From Puccinia triticina (taxonomy: Eukaryota > Basidiomycota > Pucciniomycetes > Pucciniales > Pucciniaceae): a DNA stretch of 64,000 nt. The stretch spans positions 6,779,001 to 6,843,000 of the forward strand of contig NC_070563.1 of the NCBI RefSeq assembly GCF_026914185.1, in the 5' to 3' direction. Below the pieces are notes generated by a model. That model searched no databases. It worked only from the letters and a program-made list of their open reading frames with translations, and was not told the origin of the DNA. Position numbers and translations under genes: made by a program. Of the stretch, positions 10,302-21,539 are shown piece after piece (position 1 is the stretch's first letter; each line of letters starts with the position of its first letter).

Positions 10302-10824
10302 AGTAAGCTGGTCATTTCCATTGCATTTCTTAAAACTGGAGGGTGGTGGGAAATACATGCTCAAAGCAGTAAAATACCTGGAAAATACATAATCATACTC
10401 AGATGTTTTTCTTGAAGATCCAACTGTCAATGTGAATAATGGATCTGCAAGGATGTTTATCCCCTCAGGGGCCTTCTTCAAAAACTTCATATTTCAAAAA
10501 TTTCTTGTCAGTTGGTTATGGACATTGAAGCCATGAAACCAGCACCATTTTAAAGAGAATATTCAGGTCTTTAACATTCCTCTGCGGTGAGAGGAAAGGT
10601 GCAGTGAGGTGGGAATAAGAGGGAATTGAAAAAAGCTCCCAGCCAAATGTGTTGAACTGACACAGCCAAAAAGTGGGGATAATTCACAAGTTCCTCTTTC
10701 AGAGGGCGCCCGCGCTGCCCAGGCGCCCGCGCTGCCCAGGCGCTTTAGGCTTAGATGCTTGCCCTCTGAAACGCGGGACTTGTGTTAAGTTAGGGGGTGC
10801 CGTGCGGTGACAGGTGGCCGGGTT

Positions 10825-11165
10825 GAGACACTCCGGCCATCCGGAGGAAACAATCCCCTCAATGACCGGCACAGACCGGTCATCAAGAGGAGACATCTCT
10901 CTCAATGACAGGCATTCTGGTCATCGAGAGGACACATCCCCCTTGATGACCGGTACAGATCTACTCCAGTCATCGGGAGGGATGTAGCCTCTCAATGACC
11001 AATCTATGCCGGCCATCAAGAGGGATGTAGCCTCTCAATGACCAATCTGTGCCGGTCATTGAGAGGGATGTAGCCTCTCAATGACTGGTCTATTCCGGTC
11101 ATTGAGAGGGATGTGTCCTCTTGATGACCGGTCTATTCCGGTCATCGAGGGGATTGTTTCCTCCT
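10825..11165. repeat. Third array of TGACCGG...CCGGTCAT palindromic units
   Basis: Repeated CTCAATGACCGGTCTATTCC, GGTCATTGAGAGG and related words at roughly 45-bp spacing have the same design as the arrays at 1-536 and 955-1675. No hAT terminus or transposase was found next to it, so it is either a relic or a satellite derived from such an element. Confidence 0.75.
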
Positions 11166-11199
11166 GGATGAGCTGGTGGCGCGCACGGAGGGGGGCCCG

Positions 11200-11293
11200 A
11201 ACTTAACACAAGTCCCCTGCTGCGGGGTGCGCCAGCCATTTGGCTGGCTGGTTGGTTCGCGAAGCGAACCCCCCTGCAGGGGGGACTTGCGCC
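11200..11293. repeat. AACTTAACACAAGTCCC hairpin element
   Basis: AACTTAACACAAGTCCCC at the left and GGGGGGACTTGCGCC at the right are inverted. They enclose a second inverted repeat around GGTTCGCGAAGCGAACC and a CAGCCATTTGGCTGG hairpin. The outer motif recurs at 7784, 9831, 10775, 12116, 23351, 36590 and 36614. Confidence 0.6.
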
Positions 11294-11865
11294 TTAGGTC
11301 GGCAAACCCGCGTGATGAGTTTCCCACCTTTTGGTGGGAGGAAACTTCATCCTCAAGTTGCTCACTTTCCTTAAACATTTGAGGATGTTTGGGCAGGGTT
11401 TGTGGAAGAGCTGCATCTTCCTGTTCATCCCACCCAAACTCAGAATAAGTACACAATCTTGTGATTTTATAATGATTTTTATAAAATCACACTTTGAACT
11501 TTTTTTTGCTCCAACGAGCGGTTTGAGCACCCCGCGCACACCAAAACAAGTCCTTGGGAGCTGAAAACAGGCAGTATTCAAAAATCATTATAAAATCTGT
11601 GAGGACCAGTACAACAGGATACATAACACCAAAAGAAAGACAAGAAGCAGGCCTTCATTGTCTGCTAAGGAAATTAGGTGGATATGATCAAGGAAGCGGG
11701 TACAGGAGGAGGAAGTCAAAAAAGAGGGTTTTCCTGCGAAATCAAAAAACTCATCACGCGGGAATCCCGACTTACAGTATAGGCCTCCACTGGCGTGGAC
11801 AGCTCTGCTGCTCGCTCCCGCTCCTGCCTGGAGGCCTAGTTGAGCTCAAGGGGGGCCCAACTTCA

Positions 11866-12060
11866 CGTGACATTGAGTCAACGGAAATTCCCGTGCGCAA
11901 CGAGTTTCCCTCCGTGCGCAAAGTGAAGCCAATAAAAAAATACTGAAAAATCAAGTAGATGGTAACCTGTCAGAAAAACCAAAAAAGAAAAAAAAATCCA
12001 AAGTGGAGTAGAAACCAGGAGAGAAATAATGGTGTGTATATCACGTACGGCTCACGCAAA
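11866..12060 (-). repeat. Dispersed repeat family, copy B (inverted)
   Basis: The complement of this stretch matches copy A near 8228-8291. It also matches copy C near 33870-33990, with a shared ACCATTATTTCTCTCCTGGT region. It lies in opposite orientation to copy A, about 3.6 kb away. Confidence 0.6.
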
Positions 12061-12115
12061 CTTTGTGTCTTGGTGCATAAGCCTCTCTGGTGAGACTGGG
12101 CTGCCGCCCAGACCA

Positions 12116-12202
12116 AACTTAACCCAAGTCCCTCGCTGCTGCGGGCGTCTGGTCTTGCAAAGCAAGCCTCTGATAGCCCTTGGCAGGAGGTACTTGCGCG
12201 TT
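12116..12202. repeat. AACTTAACCCAAGTCCC hairpin element, second copy
   Basis: AACTTAACCCAAGTCCC faces AGGAGGTACTTGCGC about 70 bp later. This is the arrangement of 11200-11293 with a different loop (GGTCTTGCAAAGCAAGCC hairpin). Similar but shorter inverted sequence continues to about 12930. Confidence 0.5.
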
Positions 12203-13666
12203 ATTGACCCGTTTTGCGGGGGCTAGATTTTAAATTTAGGTGGCAGGAATTTTCAAACCTTTATAATTCCTTGCTTCTGTAACATTTTGTGGAATAAATT
12301 ACCTTGGGTGATAGCCCTGCTTCTTGCCATCCTCTCCACCAAAGCTGTGCTCAATCATGATGATCCTTCCTCTCCAAATAAATTTCCCCATTAAATACAA
12401 ACTTGAAATCCATTGGACTTTGTTTACAGAGGGGGTCCGTGAATATCTAAGCAGGTCCAAGCGCACAAGCATATATACATACCGGTCATCTAGCAATCTA
12501 AATGTGAAACCAAGATCACATAATTCTGAGGGTCTGTGCGCTGCGGAAATGAAAGAAATTACAGAATTGGCTAAGATTCTTGGTGACTCTATACATTGCA
12601 TTTTTCTTATTTTAATTGTAGTAAAATACTGGTATGGAAAAAGATAGAAAAAAAATACCAAAATTTTGCTCAGCATGTTGGGTCTTGAAGGAAGTAAAAT
12701 AGGAGCAAAATTTGAGCAATACGTGATCAGTGGAATTAAAAAAAGGAAAAGTGGTGTGAAAATTTCATTCTAGCCACGCGAGCTTGGGTCGATATGGTGT
12801 AAGCCCCTCCTGACGGAGGCTCGCTTCGCGAGTTCAGCCTACCCCCCGGGGGCCCGAAGTCTCGAGGGACTTTGTTAGGTTCGCGCCCAGACCCGCTCAC
12901 CACAAGTGGCTTAGCTCGCTCTAGCCTCAGTTTTCTTGGTGGCGGTGGCACAGACTAACCGACCGCGAAGACGAATTCAAAAGAATTACACCCTTGGTTG
13001 ATTAGTGGGAATCGATGCCAATTTGGGCCGTGTCCTCCGGCCAAGAGCTGGCTTGTCCCCGTCGGCCTTAAGCCTAGATTCCGATACAAACCTCGGATTG
13101 ACGCATCGACCTCAGGATGCCCTTCATCGGGGGTACAGCTGACTGCTGCTTTGGTGCTAGTGCCCAGTATGAAAAGCACTTCTAAGCAGCCATTTGGCCC
13201 TTTCCTGGCGGCCGTTTGAAAGAGACCGTCGACTAAATCGTTTACGTAGTGGCAATTTGGAGATATACAGCTAGTGCCGCTTGGAGGGGCCATGAGTCGG
13301 GTGTCAGTGCTTCCGCTCAAGCCACGGTCGCCGAAAACTGCCTTGTCTGAATGCAGAGCTTTTCCAGGTTAATCGGTCAAGTTGAGCCCTGGGAACATGT
13401 GCATGAGCCAGATATGGCTCAACGACTGATGCCATGGCCCAGCTGATCGGCAGGGACTCAGGGAGGGCCGCTGCAGCGATAATTCAAAAGCCTCGTTACT
13501 GCTCACTCGTTGGAGACATACGATCCTTGAGCCCACAAACACTAGCCAGATTCTATTACCTTTTATATTCATCTCGAATAACTCTCCAATCAATCCACGT
13601 TCCTTTCTCGCACGTGACTAAAACCCTTCAGCGATTCACCTCCACCAGCGTTTTAACGGCGACACA
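12203..13666. other. Repeat-rich stretch before the Kre9-type gene
   Basis: At 12885-12920 there is CAGACCCGCTCACCACAAG, the complement of sequence at about 33805-33835 in repeat copy C. A 121-codon open frame on the minus strand (12955-13320) has no recognisable domain and was not called. The last few hundred bases presumably contain the promoter of the gene at 13667, but no clear TATA box was identified. Confidence 0.4.
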
Positions 13667-14443
13667 ATGACTCCATTCACCAGCAGCCTGATTGCCCTCG
13701 CCATCCTGAACACCGTTCAAGGCGCCCTATCACCCATCTTCCCCGTCCAGGGCAGCACTTGCGCTGTTCTCCAGTCCTGTCAAATCAAATGGCAAGACGA
13801 TGCCAGCCTGCCCTCAACGACCACCATGGGCGAGACCACTATTGACTTGGTCATGGGCAGCGCCTCCAACTTGGTAGCCGTCCAGAACCTCGGTGGAGTC
13901 AGCAACCCTTCCGTTGCTACTGCGATCACCTTCCAGCCCATTGCCGGTCTTTCCCCAACCGAGAAGTAGTAAGTCGTAAATCAAGCATCTCCTCCTCTAC
14001 ACGCATAGCTGACTCATTTTACCGCTTTCCTCCAGCGCCGTCCGATTCATTGCGAAAGCCAATGCTACCCACCCGATCTTCTCTACATACTTCTCAATCA
14101 CTGGCGGATGTGAGTTGCATAATTGTCTAACCAGACATGTGCACCAGACCTTGAACATTGCACTTTGTTTCACTTCCCAGCCGGCACCGCCACCCCTCTG
14201 GTCACCCCCAACTCGGCACTTGCTGCGAGCAACCCCCCGTCATCGAGTGGACCTGCCCCGATCATTGGAAGCAAAGCCCCTTCCGGCTCATCTAACACGA
14301 GCGCCTCCACCAATGTCATGAGCACTGCCAAGAACGACACCGCCGCTGCCAACGCCGATAAATCGTCAGCCAGCCTAGTCGCCTCTTCCCTCACCGCCGT
14401 CACTGGAGCGGCCGCTCTCGTTGCTTCCGTTTGGTTCTTGTAA
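13667..14443 (+). CDS. GPI-anchored Kre9/Knh1-type secreted wall protein
   Basis: The exons 13667-13968, 14036-14109 and 14181-14443 give about 212 residues in one continuous frame. The start gives a signal peptide (hydrophobic SLIALAILNTVQGALS). The following roughly 100 residues, with SPIFPVQGSTCAVLQSC, a QIKWQDD segment and a VRFIAKANATHPIFSTYFSI strand, fit the Kre9/Knh1 N-terminal beta-sandwich family (Ser-Thr-rich GPI-anchored membrane family). A Ser/Thr/Ala/Pro-rich stalk follows. The C-terminus is hydrophobic (VASSLTAVTGAAALVASVWF) and ends at the stop, as expected for GPI attachment. Such proteins sit at the plasma membrane or cell wall. Their exact biochemical role is not settled. 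The secreted, anchored character is well supported, and the family name is by pattern. Confidence 0.8.
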
Positions 14444-14639
14444 ATGTCTCAGCGCGTAGCAGAAGATGGATCACATTCATTATCTATCCTCCTTTGAAGA
14501 TGTCCTACAACGCGTTTAACATTGCTACAGGTTCAACATTTGCCTTCTTGCGATCCAGTCAATTATCTCATATTTTGTACTACAAACCTGTTCAAACGCA
14601 ACTCGGTGTTTTCTTAAATACGCAATGCTTGTAAATTCC

Positions 14640-15428
14640 TACTCGCCTGAAACAGTTGGAAATATTCCTCTTGTTGATCGGTGCCAATAATTGTCTGTCC
14701 GGAGCTTTTCTCATGCATTGTCAAGCCGAAACGCCAGTGAGGCTACTTGTATGTGACGACCCAATTTTGCAAAGTCCACGCAGACTATCCGCGTGCAACA
14801 ATTGTTTCCTTGAGTAACATCGTGGGTATGGCTTGACAAAATACCATAAGTAAAGGCCCACCAGAACAAAATGACTTTTTTCCTTGCAGAGGTGAAAGCA
14901 ATTATTTTGTTACTTCTTGCAACGAATGAAAAGATCGCATCACAAAGAAACAGAAAAACGTTTTTTTGTGAGAAGACAAGCACAGACGGTGTACCCTGAG
15001 TAACCCCCTTGACCTCAATTAAGCACACATTTTTCTGAATGCAAGTATACGTCGATGATCTCGCATCCCCTGCAGATTGGTGGATAAATCTCTATTGCAT
15101 TCATCATCATCTTTCCTCCGAACCGAGACAAACAAAAAAAACACATCGAGAAAATAAACAAATAACGATGAGTGACGCAACGACGACTGGAATGAACCGA
15201 AAATGCAATGCGAAGGATGACGATGGGAAGAACAACAACAATAATAATAATTCTAAACAAACATACAATGGAGTATTACAATGAGGTGATCAGCAAGGAC
15301 TCGATAGAATAAAAGAGGGTAAGAAAAAGATAGTGTGGGGGTCAGAGTAAGCAAAAGAACACACTGGAGAACGAGTGGAGATGAGAATAAAATGCCACAA
15401 GAAAACCAAAAACAAGGGAGGGTGGAGA
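14640..15428. other. Intergenic stretch, no gene seen
   Basis: AT-rich sequence with A-runs and an AACAACAACAATAATAATAA tract near 15231 lies between the 3' ends of two convergent genes. It presumably contains both polyadenylation regions. Confidence 0.4.
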
Positions 15429-18363
15429 TTATTTGAACGAGAGATGGCGACTTTCGACCAACATCAAGCTTTCGAAGCGTTCGTCTTCAGAGGGGAGACC
15501 GGAAATAGGAAGAAGATCGACGGCGCGACTCTTGCTACGACTCAGAGAACTAGAGAAGGGATGATGATGGTGGTGGTGGTGGGAGGCGAGGGGGTTCGAG
15601 GATGGGTTGTTGGCGTGGATCCACAGCTTGGTGCCGAAGATCGACGGCGAGAGGGGCTGGACCTCCGGCTTATTCTTGTCCACCGATCCGCTCCCTTCCC
15701 CTTCTTTCGCCTCCACACCGTCATCCGCTTCTTTCTTCTTCCCTGCCGTCCGTCTTTGTCTTCCCTCGTCGTCCATGGACACCCATGATGAGGGCGACTC
15801 TGTGGGCAACACCGTCGAGCTATAAGCACACCCGACAAAAGAAAACAGCAAAAAGGTTGAGTCGGTGGGAAGGAAAAGATTAAGTAAAGGGTCTGGGGAG
15901 ATGCGAACCTAGAGTGTGTGAATGGGATCGAGTCCAGACTGCCTTCGGAGGTAGATTGATTGAAGGTCAATTCGGGCGAGTCGATGGTCGTGGATCGAGA
16001 GGGGCAATCGGTGGCAGGAGAAGGACTGGATGTGAGCAAGGAAGAGTCGGAGACGGAGTGGTCGAGGAGCGGTTGATGATCGGAGGCGAGATGGGTGGTA
16101 GCAGACTGATACTCGATCAATGGACTCATCACGTTCGAGTCGAAACTCGAGCTGAAGCCTGACAGCATCACATCCCGGATATGTTTGAGAGCGCCTAATG
16201 CGAGGCCTTGGCTAGAATCCACCGGCTGATAAGACACTTTGAACAGGTTTTGCTCGAGTGCATCGACACATAAACCGAGCGCTTGGCCAACTTCTTGGTT
16301 GGCCAGACACTGGGTATGTTGGGATTTGAAACCAAGGCTGGAGTTCTGTTTGGCGATCGTTGGGCTGAAAGTGTTCATCAAATTTAGCGGTGATTGGAGG
16401 GGAGCGGCCGTAGACGATGCTGGTGACTCTGAGACTAGAAGGCTGTCCAGCGGGATGGTTGGAGAGTAGCTCTTCCGCAGATCGACTAGTGCACCCAAGA
16501 AGCTCTTACTTTTCGATAACGATTGCGCCTTCTTGGGGCCGATTGGTGCGTGTTGTGAAGCGCTGGGCGGGTTAGCTTTGCTAGCATTGATCGGATCAGA
16601 TGATTGCTGAAGCGGTGTAGGTTGCTGATTGCGACTTGATATGTCTCGAGGTTGAGTGAGCGTTGATGATGCTGGGGCGGGTTTGCGTCTCATGCTAAAC
16701 CAAGAATCTGATTCTGAAGCCGAGGAATGTTCGCCCGCAAACAGCTGCAAATCGAGATTTTGCCGGGTGATTGACAGAACTGTCTCGGGGGTCGGGAATT
16801 GGTCAAGTAAGATAGCTTGGTAGAGTAATAAGTCGATCTTCGAATCCCCATCTGCCGGCCGAGGGAACCTGAGTATCAGCTGTAATGCGCCACTGTAGTC
16901 TGATTCTAGAAGACCATCGCGTATTCGCAGCAACATGGCAATGCAGACAAAGCCTGCTAATCGTAGTGAATTTCCGTCTTGCGCGAAGATGCCGTCCCAC
17001 AGTAATAAGCTCTCTTGATAAGTGAACTCTCTCGTGAACAGCAGCCTCAACCACCGGATCCCCCACAGCTGGGGCTCGATGTCCAGCTTTTCGAGGTGAG
17101 CCCACAGTTCTGGATCGGCATGCTTAAGATAGACGTGGAAGATTGAGGCACATTTATCAACGATGGGATGGACTAGCGAATCATCAGCAGAGGTGGTGTT
17201 GGGGGCGGCTGGATGGATCATAGCAAGTTGAGATGGCACGAAGCCGACCGACGTCAATGGTGTGGTCTGGCTGTTAGGAAGATCTTGGAGCGGTATGGAC
17301 AGGTTAGGGTCGTACCAACTTTTCATCGGCCGCATGAGCAGTGAGAAGAGGCTGAAGGCATCATGTTCTAGGTGATCTCTGGATAGGACTTGATGTATCA
17401 AGTCGGGGTTTTCTTCACGAGGAGGTTCTAATGAATCCAAGTCGAGTGTTTCCAATAGGAGCCCGAGGATCTCATGCATTCCTTGTCGGTATCCAAGATC
17501 TTGATGAAGTTTACAGTAGACGTGAAGGATGTTGACGAGCATGACTTGTGTGCGCGATTGTCGAAAGTAGCTGAGTTCGGGAAAGGTTCGAATGACATCT
17601 TGCTTGATTGTTTTGCGTAACTAGAGTGCCAATACAAGGACGGACGGAAAGCAGACGATCTTCAGAGGACAAGGTAGGTGATGTATTTGGATGGGCAAGT
17701 TTTACTGACCTCGAGGTCGCGTAGCCACACATGCCAAGGGTTCTGTACGGAAGATGTGGTTCTGTCAGACAATCAGTGAATACCAAATACAGGGAGAGGG
17801 AGAGGAATAGGGGCCAGATGACATACATCCTCGTGTTGACTCAGCGGGTTATTTACGCCAAGATCTGTGAGTTGAGAATCGGCAGATGGGGGCTGAGTGG
17901 AGAGGGCTTGATGGGCCCGAATCTGATGATCTGGGATCGAATCCTCTAACCATAGCCCATCTGGGGCTCTTAGGAATTTCTTGCGAAGGATTTCCCAATC
18001 TGCTCTAGATCTTTCCAAGCCGAACGTCCAGCTGCTGGGATTGGATAGCTTGGGTTGAGGTGGTGGTGTGGGTAGCTGTCCAAGGAAAATCTGTTGATGG
18101 TGGAAGACAGTTGATGTTAGCCGCGCGGAAAGCCAGACACGAGCGACCCGAAACCGACTGACCCTCCAGTAGACTGATCTGAGGATGGTGATCTTCCCTC
18201 GGAAGGCTGTCCGCTTGAGCTGGTTGAGGGAGATCGACGGGTCCGCGAGAAGTTCGCGCCATGTCGAGCTTCAAGACAAATCTCAGTGTGCCGGCCTTTG
18301 CGAGTCTCGATGGAATATGTTCGCTTACCGTATCAGCGCTGGCTCTGGTCGTGCCCAGTCCAT
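15429..18363 (-). CDS. TBC-domain Rab GTPase-activating protein (TBC1D5-like)
   Basis: Six exons, in coding order: 18329-18363, 18163-18268, 17827-18090, 17711-17743, 15909-17620 and 15429-15819. All join in frame to give about 846 residues. The protein starts with MDWARPEPALIR and quickly reaches STWRELLADPS and GKITILRSVYWRIFLGQLP, the opening of a TBC domain. The catalytic arginine finger is in IKQDVIRTFPE, and the glutamine finger is in GYRQGMHEILG, so both catalytic residues of a TBC GAP are kept. The order and the YRQGMHE motif match TBC1D5 proteins, which act on Rab7-type GTPases at late endosomes. The C-terminal half is Ser/Pro-rich and disordered with a seven-His run. Exon 4 is only 33 nt. 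The gene converges with the Kre9-type gene at 13667. Confidence 0.88.
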
Positions 18364-21300
18364 CCTAGTCCATCCTAGGTATTTGAAATCAGCTGGCGTT
18401 TGGGGAAGGAGTGCTCCACCACCTTGGCTCAAACCACCCGATTCACCCGGGGGTCAAAACAGGGGGTTCCACACTTCTGCAAAGTGTGACACGCTTTTGA
18501 CACCTTGGAAAACCGGGGGCCGTGTTGGGCAGCGTCATATTACGCAGTGTAATGTTTAAAAACATGCTACCCTTACTGTAATTCCGAAACAGCTTGCCCC
18601 TGCCCGGGACAAACAACAAAATATTTATTTTGGCAAAAATAATCAAGATTTAAGGATGGCTAATGGGCAGCCCGGCAACATCCAAACAAGGGGTTTGAGC
18701 TATTTCTTGAACAGGCCTCTCATCTAAGTAAATGGTCTAGAACCCCAGAGGCTCAAAAAAAATGATTGGCGCAATTGGAGCCCGCAGGTGGCCCATTGGA
18801 AAGCCCACCCATTAGCCATCCTTATCAAGATTCCACCCCGTCAGGCGGAAGATATGGAAGATACAGACGTGCACAGCCAATGGAGGACTTCCCATCGATC
18901 TGGGAACACCTCCCAGACCCAGATCTGGCCCAAAAAATCCAGATTTTTGGTGGGTCCACCGGGGAACCCTATTCCTAGAAATACACTAGGGTCTTTACAC
19001 ATCCTAGATCAATCCCACATACAGTACCAACCACCCTTTCCTCATCTGCCACTGTTGTGCCCTACAGTCCAGATCTGTATGGCTGTATCTCTCTCTCTTG
19101 TCATCTCTCTCTCCCCCATCCACCCATCCTGCCTGCCAGAATGTGGTGGTTCAAATGAAAGATAAGATCACCCTTTTCCCCAAAATTTCTCAGTCTGTCC
19201 CTCCAACCACTCAACTCACTCAAATCAATGTGGTGACAACCAAACCCAGTCCTACTCCTTTTTCTTTGGATCATATTGGGCCTGGCTCTTTCACAGATAT
19301 GTTAATGTTTGGCTGTGATAAAACAGGTGCACCACTTGATAATGGCAAGTGTACTTCCTTTTCCTCCCCTTTTGTCTCCTTAAATTCTCTCTCCCTTCCA
19401 ACATCTTCCCCTGCCAGATTCTTCTATACAAGTGTATTGTCCTGGCCTCCCTTCTGTTGTTGCTATGGCTTTGGTGGATTTGGGCACTGGCAATTTGTTT
19501 ATTAAACAGGACCTTGTAAGAATAAAGCAGCTAAAAATAACCTCTTTAATCATCCCTTTTTCTTGTAGAAGCTTTGATAGATCTCCAGCTGTCTCTGGCA
19601 ACATCAAACAGTGCTGGATTGGCAGCATAGACTCTTTGGATTTTTTGAATCACCATTGATTATCTGATTTCTCTCTTAATTTTGTTTCTCTATCCTCAGT
19701 TGATGTAATCCTTTGTCTGCCTTTGGCTCCAGGCCAATCAAGCTTGGTTTGGTGGTGCCAATGGACAACTATTTTTTCCCCTTCTCATTGTAATTATTGT
19801 TTTTCTCTATCTACACAAACCCTTAATATCACTTCTATCACTAATAATTTATATTTTAGTCAAGAATATCTGTTGTTGTTACCTCCTTCTATTTTCTCTT
19901 TTGCTGATGTTTTCACAATAGCTGGTTTGCAATCACTACCACCTGTTTGACCTCAATTTGAAAAGAAAATTCAACTCAAGGAAGGATGTACTCCACCATT
20001 TGGAGGATTGTACAACTTAAGTGAGGGTGAAAACAGACAATTGTACATGTATATTGATGAGAATCTTGCGTAGCCCTCTGGGCTACAACAGCTAGGCCAT
20101 TAATTCTACCCTGATGTTGGGCTTCAAGCTGGGATTACCCGGACGTTGGCCGCGGGGCCCGCGGTCATCACCAGATCCAAGCAGCAAAAAGTGTATTGAC
20201 AGCAGGACTCCCGCCGCGCGACTAAATGGCGCCGTGGTGTACTGGGTATCAGCTGCGGAGTCAGATATGAAATGCTGCTCTGTGCGCCAGCGCACCAGCA
20301 GACTCAACGCCCTTGCAAGCGGGCGTCGCGGGGGTGCTTCTCAGAAATTACCAGGACCTGTTGACATTCCTGTTGGGGCGACGTTCGCGTCTGACCGACA
20401 TCAACCGGGGCATCAAGCTGATGCCAACCTATGCCAACCATCTCCTAACATCCCCCTGGTGTCACAGGGTGTCGCACTGACATCTTGGTGACAACGATGT
20501 CAGGGCCGTACGATCGCGCCGGTGGTGTAGCCCCATGAACCGGGGCGGCGAGGCGCGCAGATTTCTGCCGCGACACGCGCCAAGTTGACGTAAATGGAGG
20601 ACTTCCCGTCAATCTGGGAACTCAGATTTTTCTAGATTTTGCGGGGAAATCTGGGCTCGATTGTCCCAAATCCTAGATCTGCCTAGATTTCCCTGCAAAA
20701 TCTGGGAAAATCTGGGTTTCCAGATCGGCGGGAAGTCCTCCAATATGTACGCCGCCGCCGCCCCCGTCTCTCGCTACCCTGGTACACTCACCGGCGGTGA
20801 ATGGACCCCAGCGGGCTTCACGGGCGGCGTAATGCGCTTGAGCTTTTCACCGCCCGAGTTGGCTTGCAACGCCCCATTACAGCCTCACGTTACAGCCCCA
20901 CGTGCGGTGGTCTCTGCCCGCGTTGCCCGCGTTGCCCGCGTTGCCCGGGTGGCTAGTTCGGACCTGTTCGGACTCGGACATCGTTGTCGGTTCGGTTGAA
21001 CATTATTCAGCCTTACAGTCATACTCGCAAAGCACGTGTTTGAAGAGACATGTTGTACACCTCCACCGTCACCCTGGGCAACAAGTCAAGAACCTTTTTG
21101 CCGGAGATGTCGACGATCAGCTGGCGTTGAGCCCGCCGATGTATTCGAGCCCTTCATTTAACAGAGCTTGAACCCGAGAGCCGACTCCTCCATCGGCCCA
21201 TCTGTGCATGTATGGGTACAGCCTCAGGTTGCACTCAATGGACTACCTATCGTGGCGAGTCTTCGGCGTTCAGCACTGCTCGAAAAATGTCTTCATGGAG

Positions 21301-21539
21301 GGGTGAGGTTGTATGTAGTAGCATGCTATCCGAACGACATCATCCTTGGCCTCACTGCTCTTCAGCGTGTCTTGCCCGAGAGTTTGTCGAGCATAAATAG
21401 AAGAGGACTGGCCACCATTCTTGAGCCTCCATCCTCATCCCACAGTACTACAAGTTTCCAAGGAATCCTATATCTGAAGCGCCAAAGCCATTAAAACCGT
21501 TTAGCTATTTTAACTTGATCGAAATCTTCATATTGAATC
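18364..21539. other. Intergenic repeat-rich stretch
   Basis: It contains one MITE (20595-20742), a related half-copy at about 18879-18980, and A/T-rich filler. Open frames at 19098-19950 are short, overlap in several frames and match no family I recognise. The block at 20110-20560 is GC-rich and resembles old coding or repeat sequence, but nothing can be named. Confidence 0.4.
20595..20742. mobile_element. MITE with GGAGGACTTCCC termini
   Basis: TGGAGGACTTCCCGTCAATC at the left and GATCGGCGGGAAGTCCTCCA at the right are inverted. Inside are further inverted CTAGATTT and AAATCTGGG words, so almost the whole 148 bp can fold back. Fragments of the same family occur at about 18879 and inside an intron at about 37262-37350. 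A target duplication cannot be assigned with confidence. Confidence 0.7.

Noticed and set aside
12955..13320. 121-codon minus-strand frame
   Set aside because: No signal peptide, domain or splice context was found, and the flanks are repeat-derived. It could be a decayed gene but cannot be supported.
19098..19505. 135-codon plus-strand frame with SFTDMLMFGCDKTGAPLDNG
   Set aside because: A possible exon reading stops within low-complexity CT-rich text, and no neighbouring exon with recognisable content was found.
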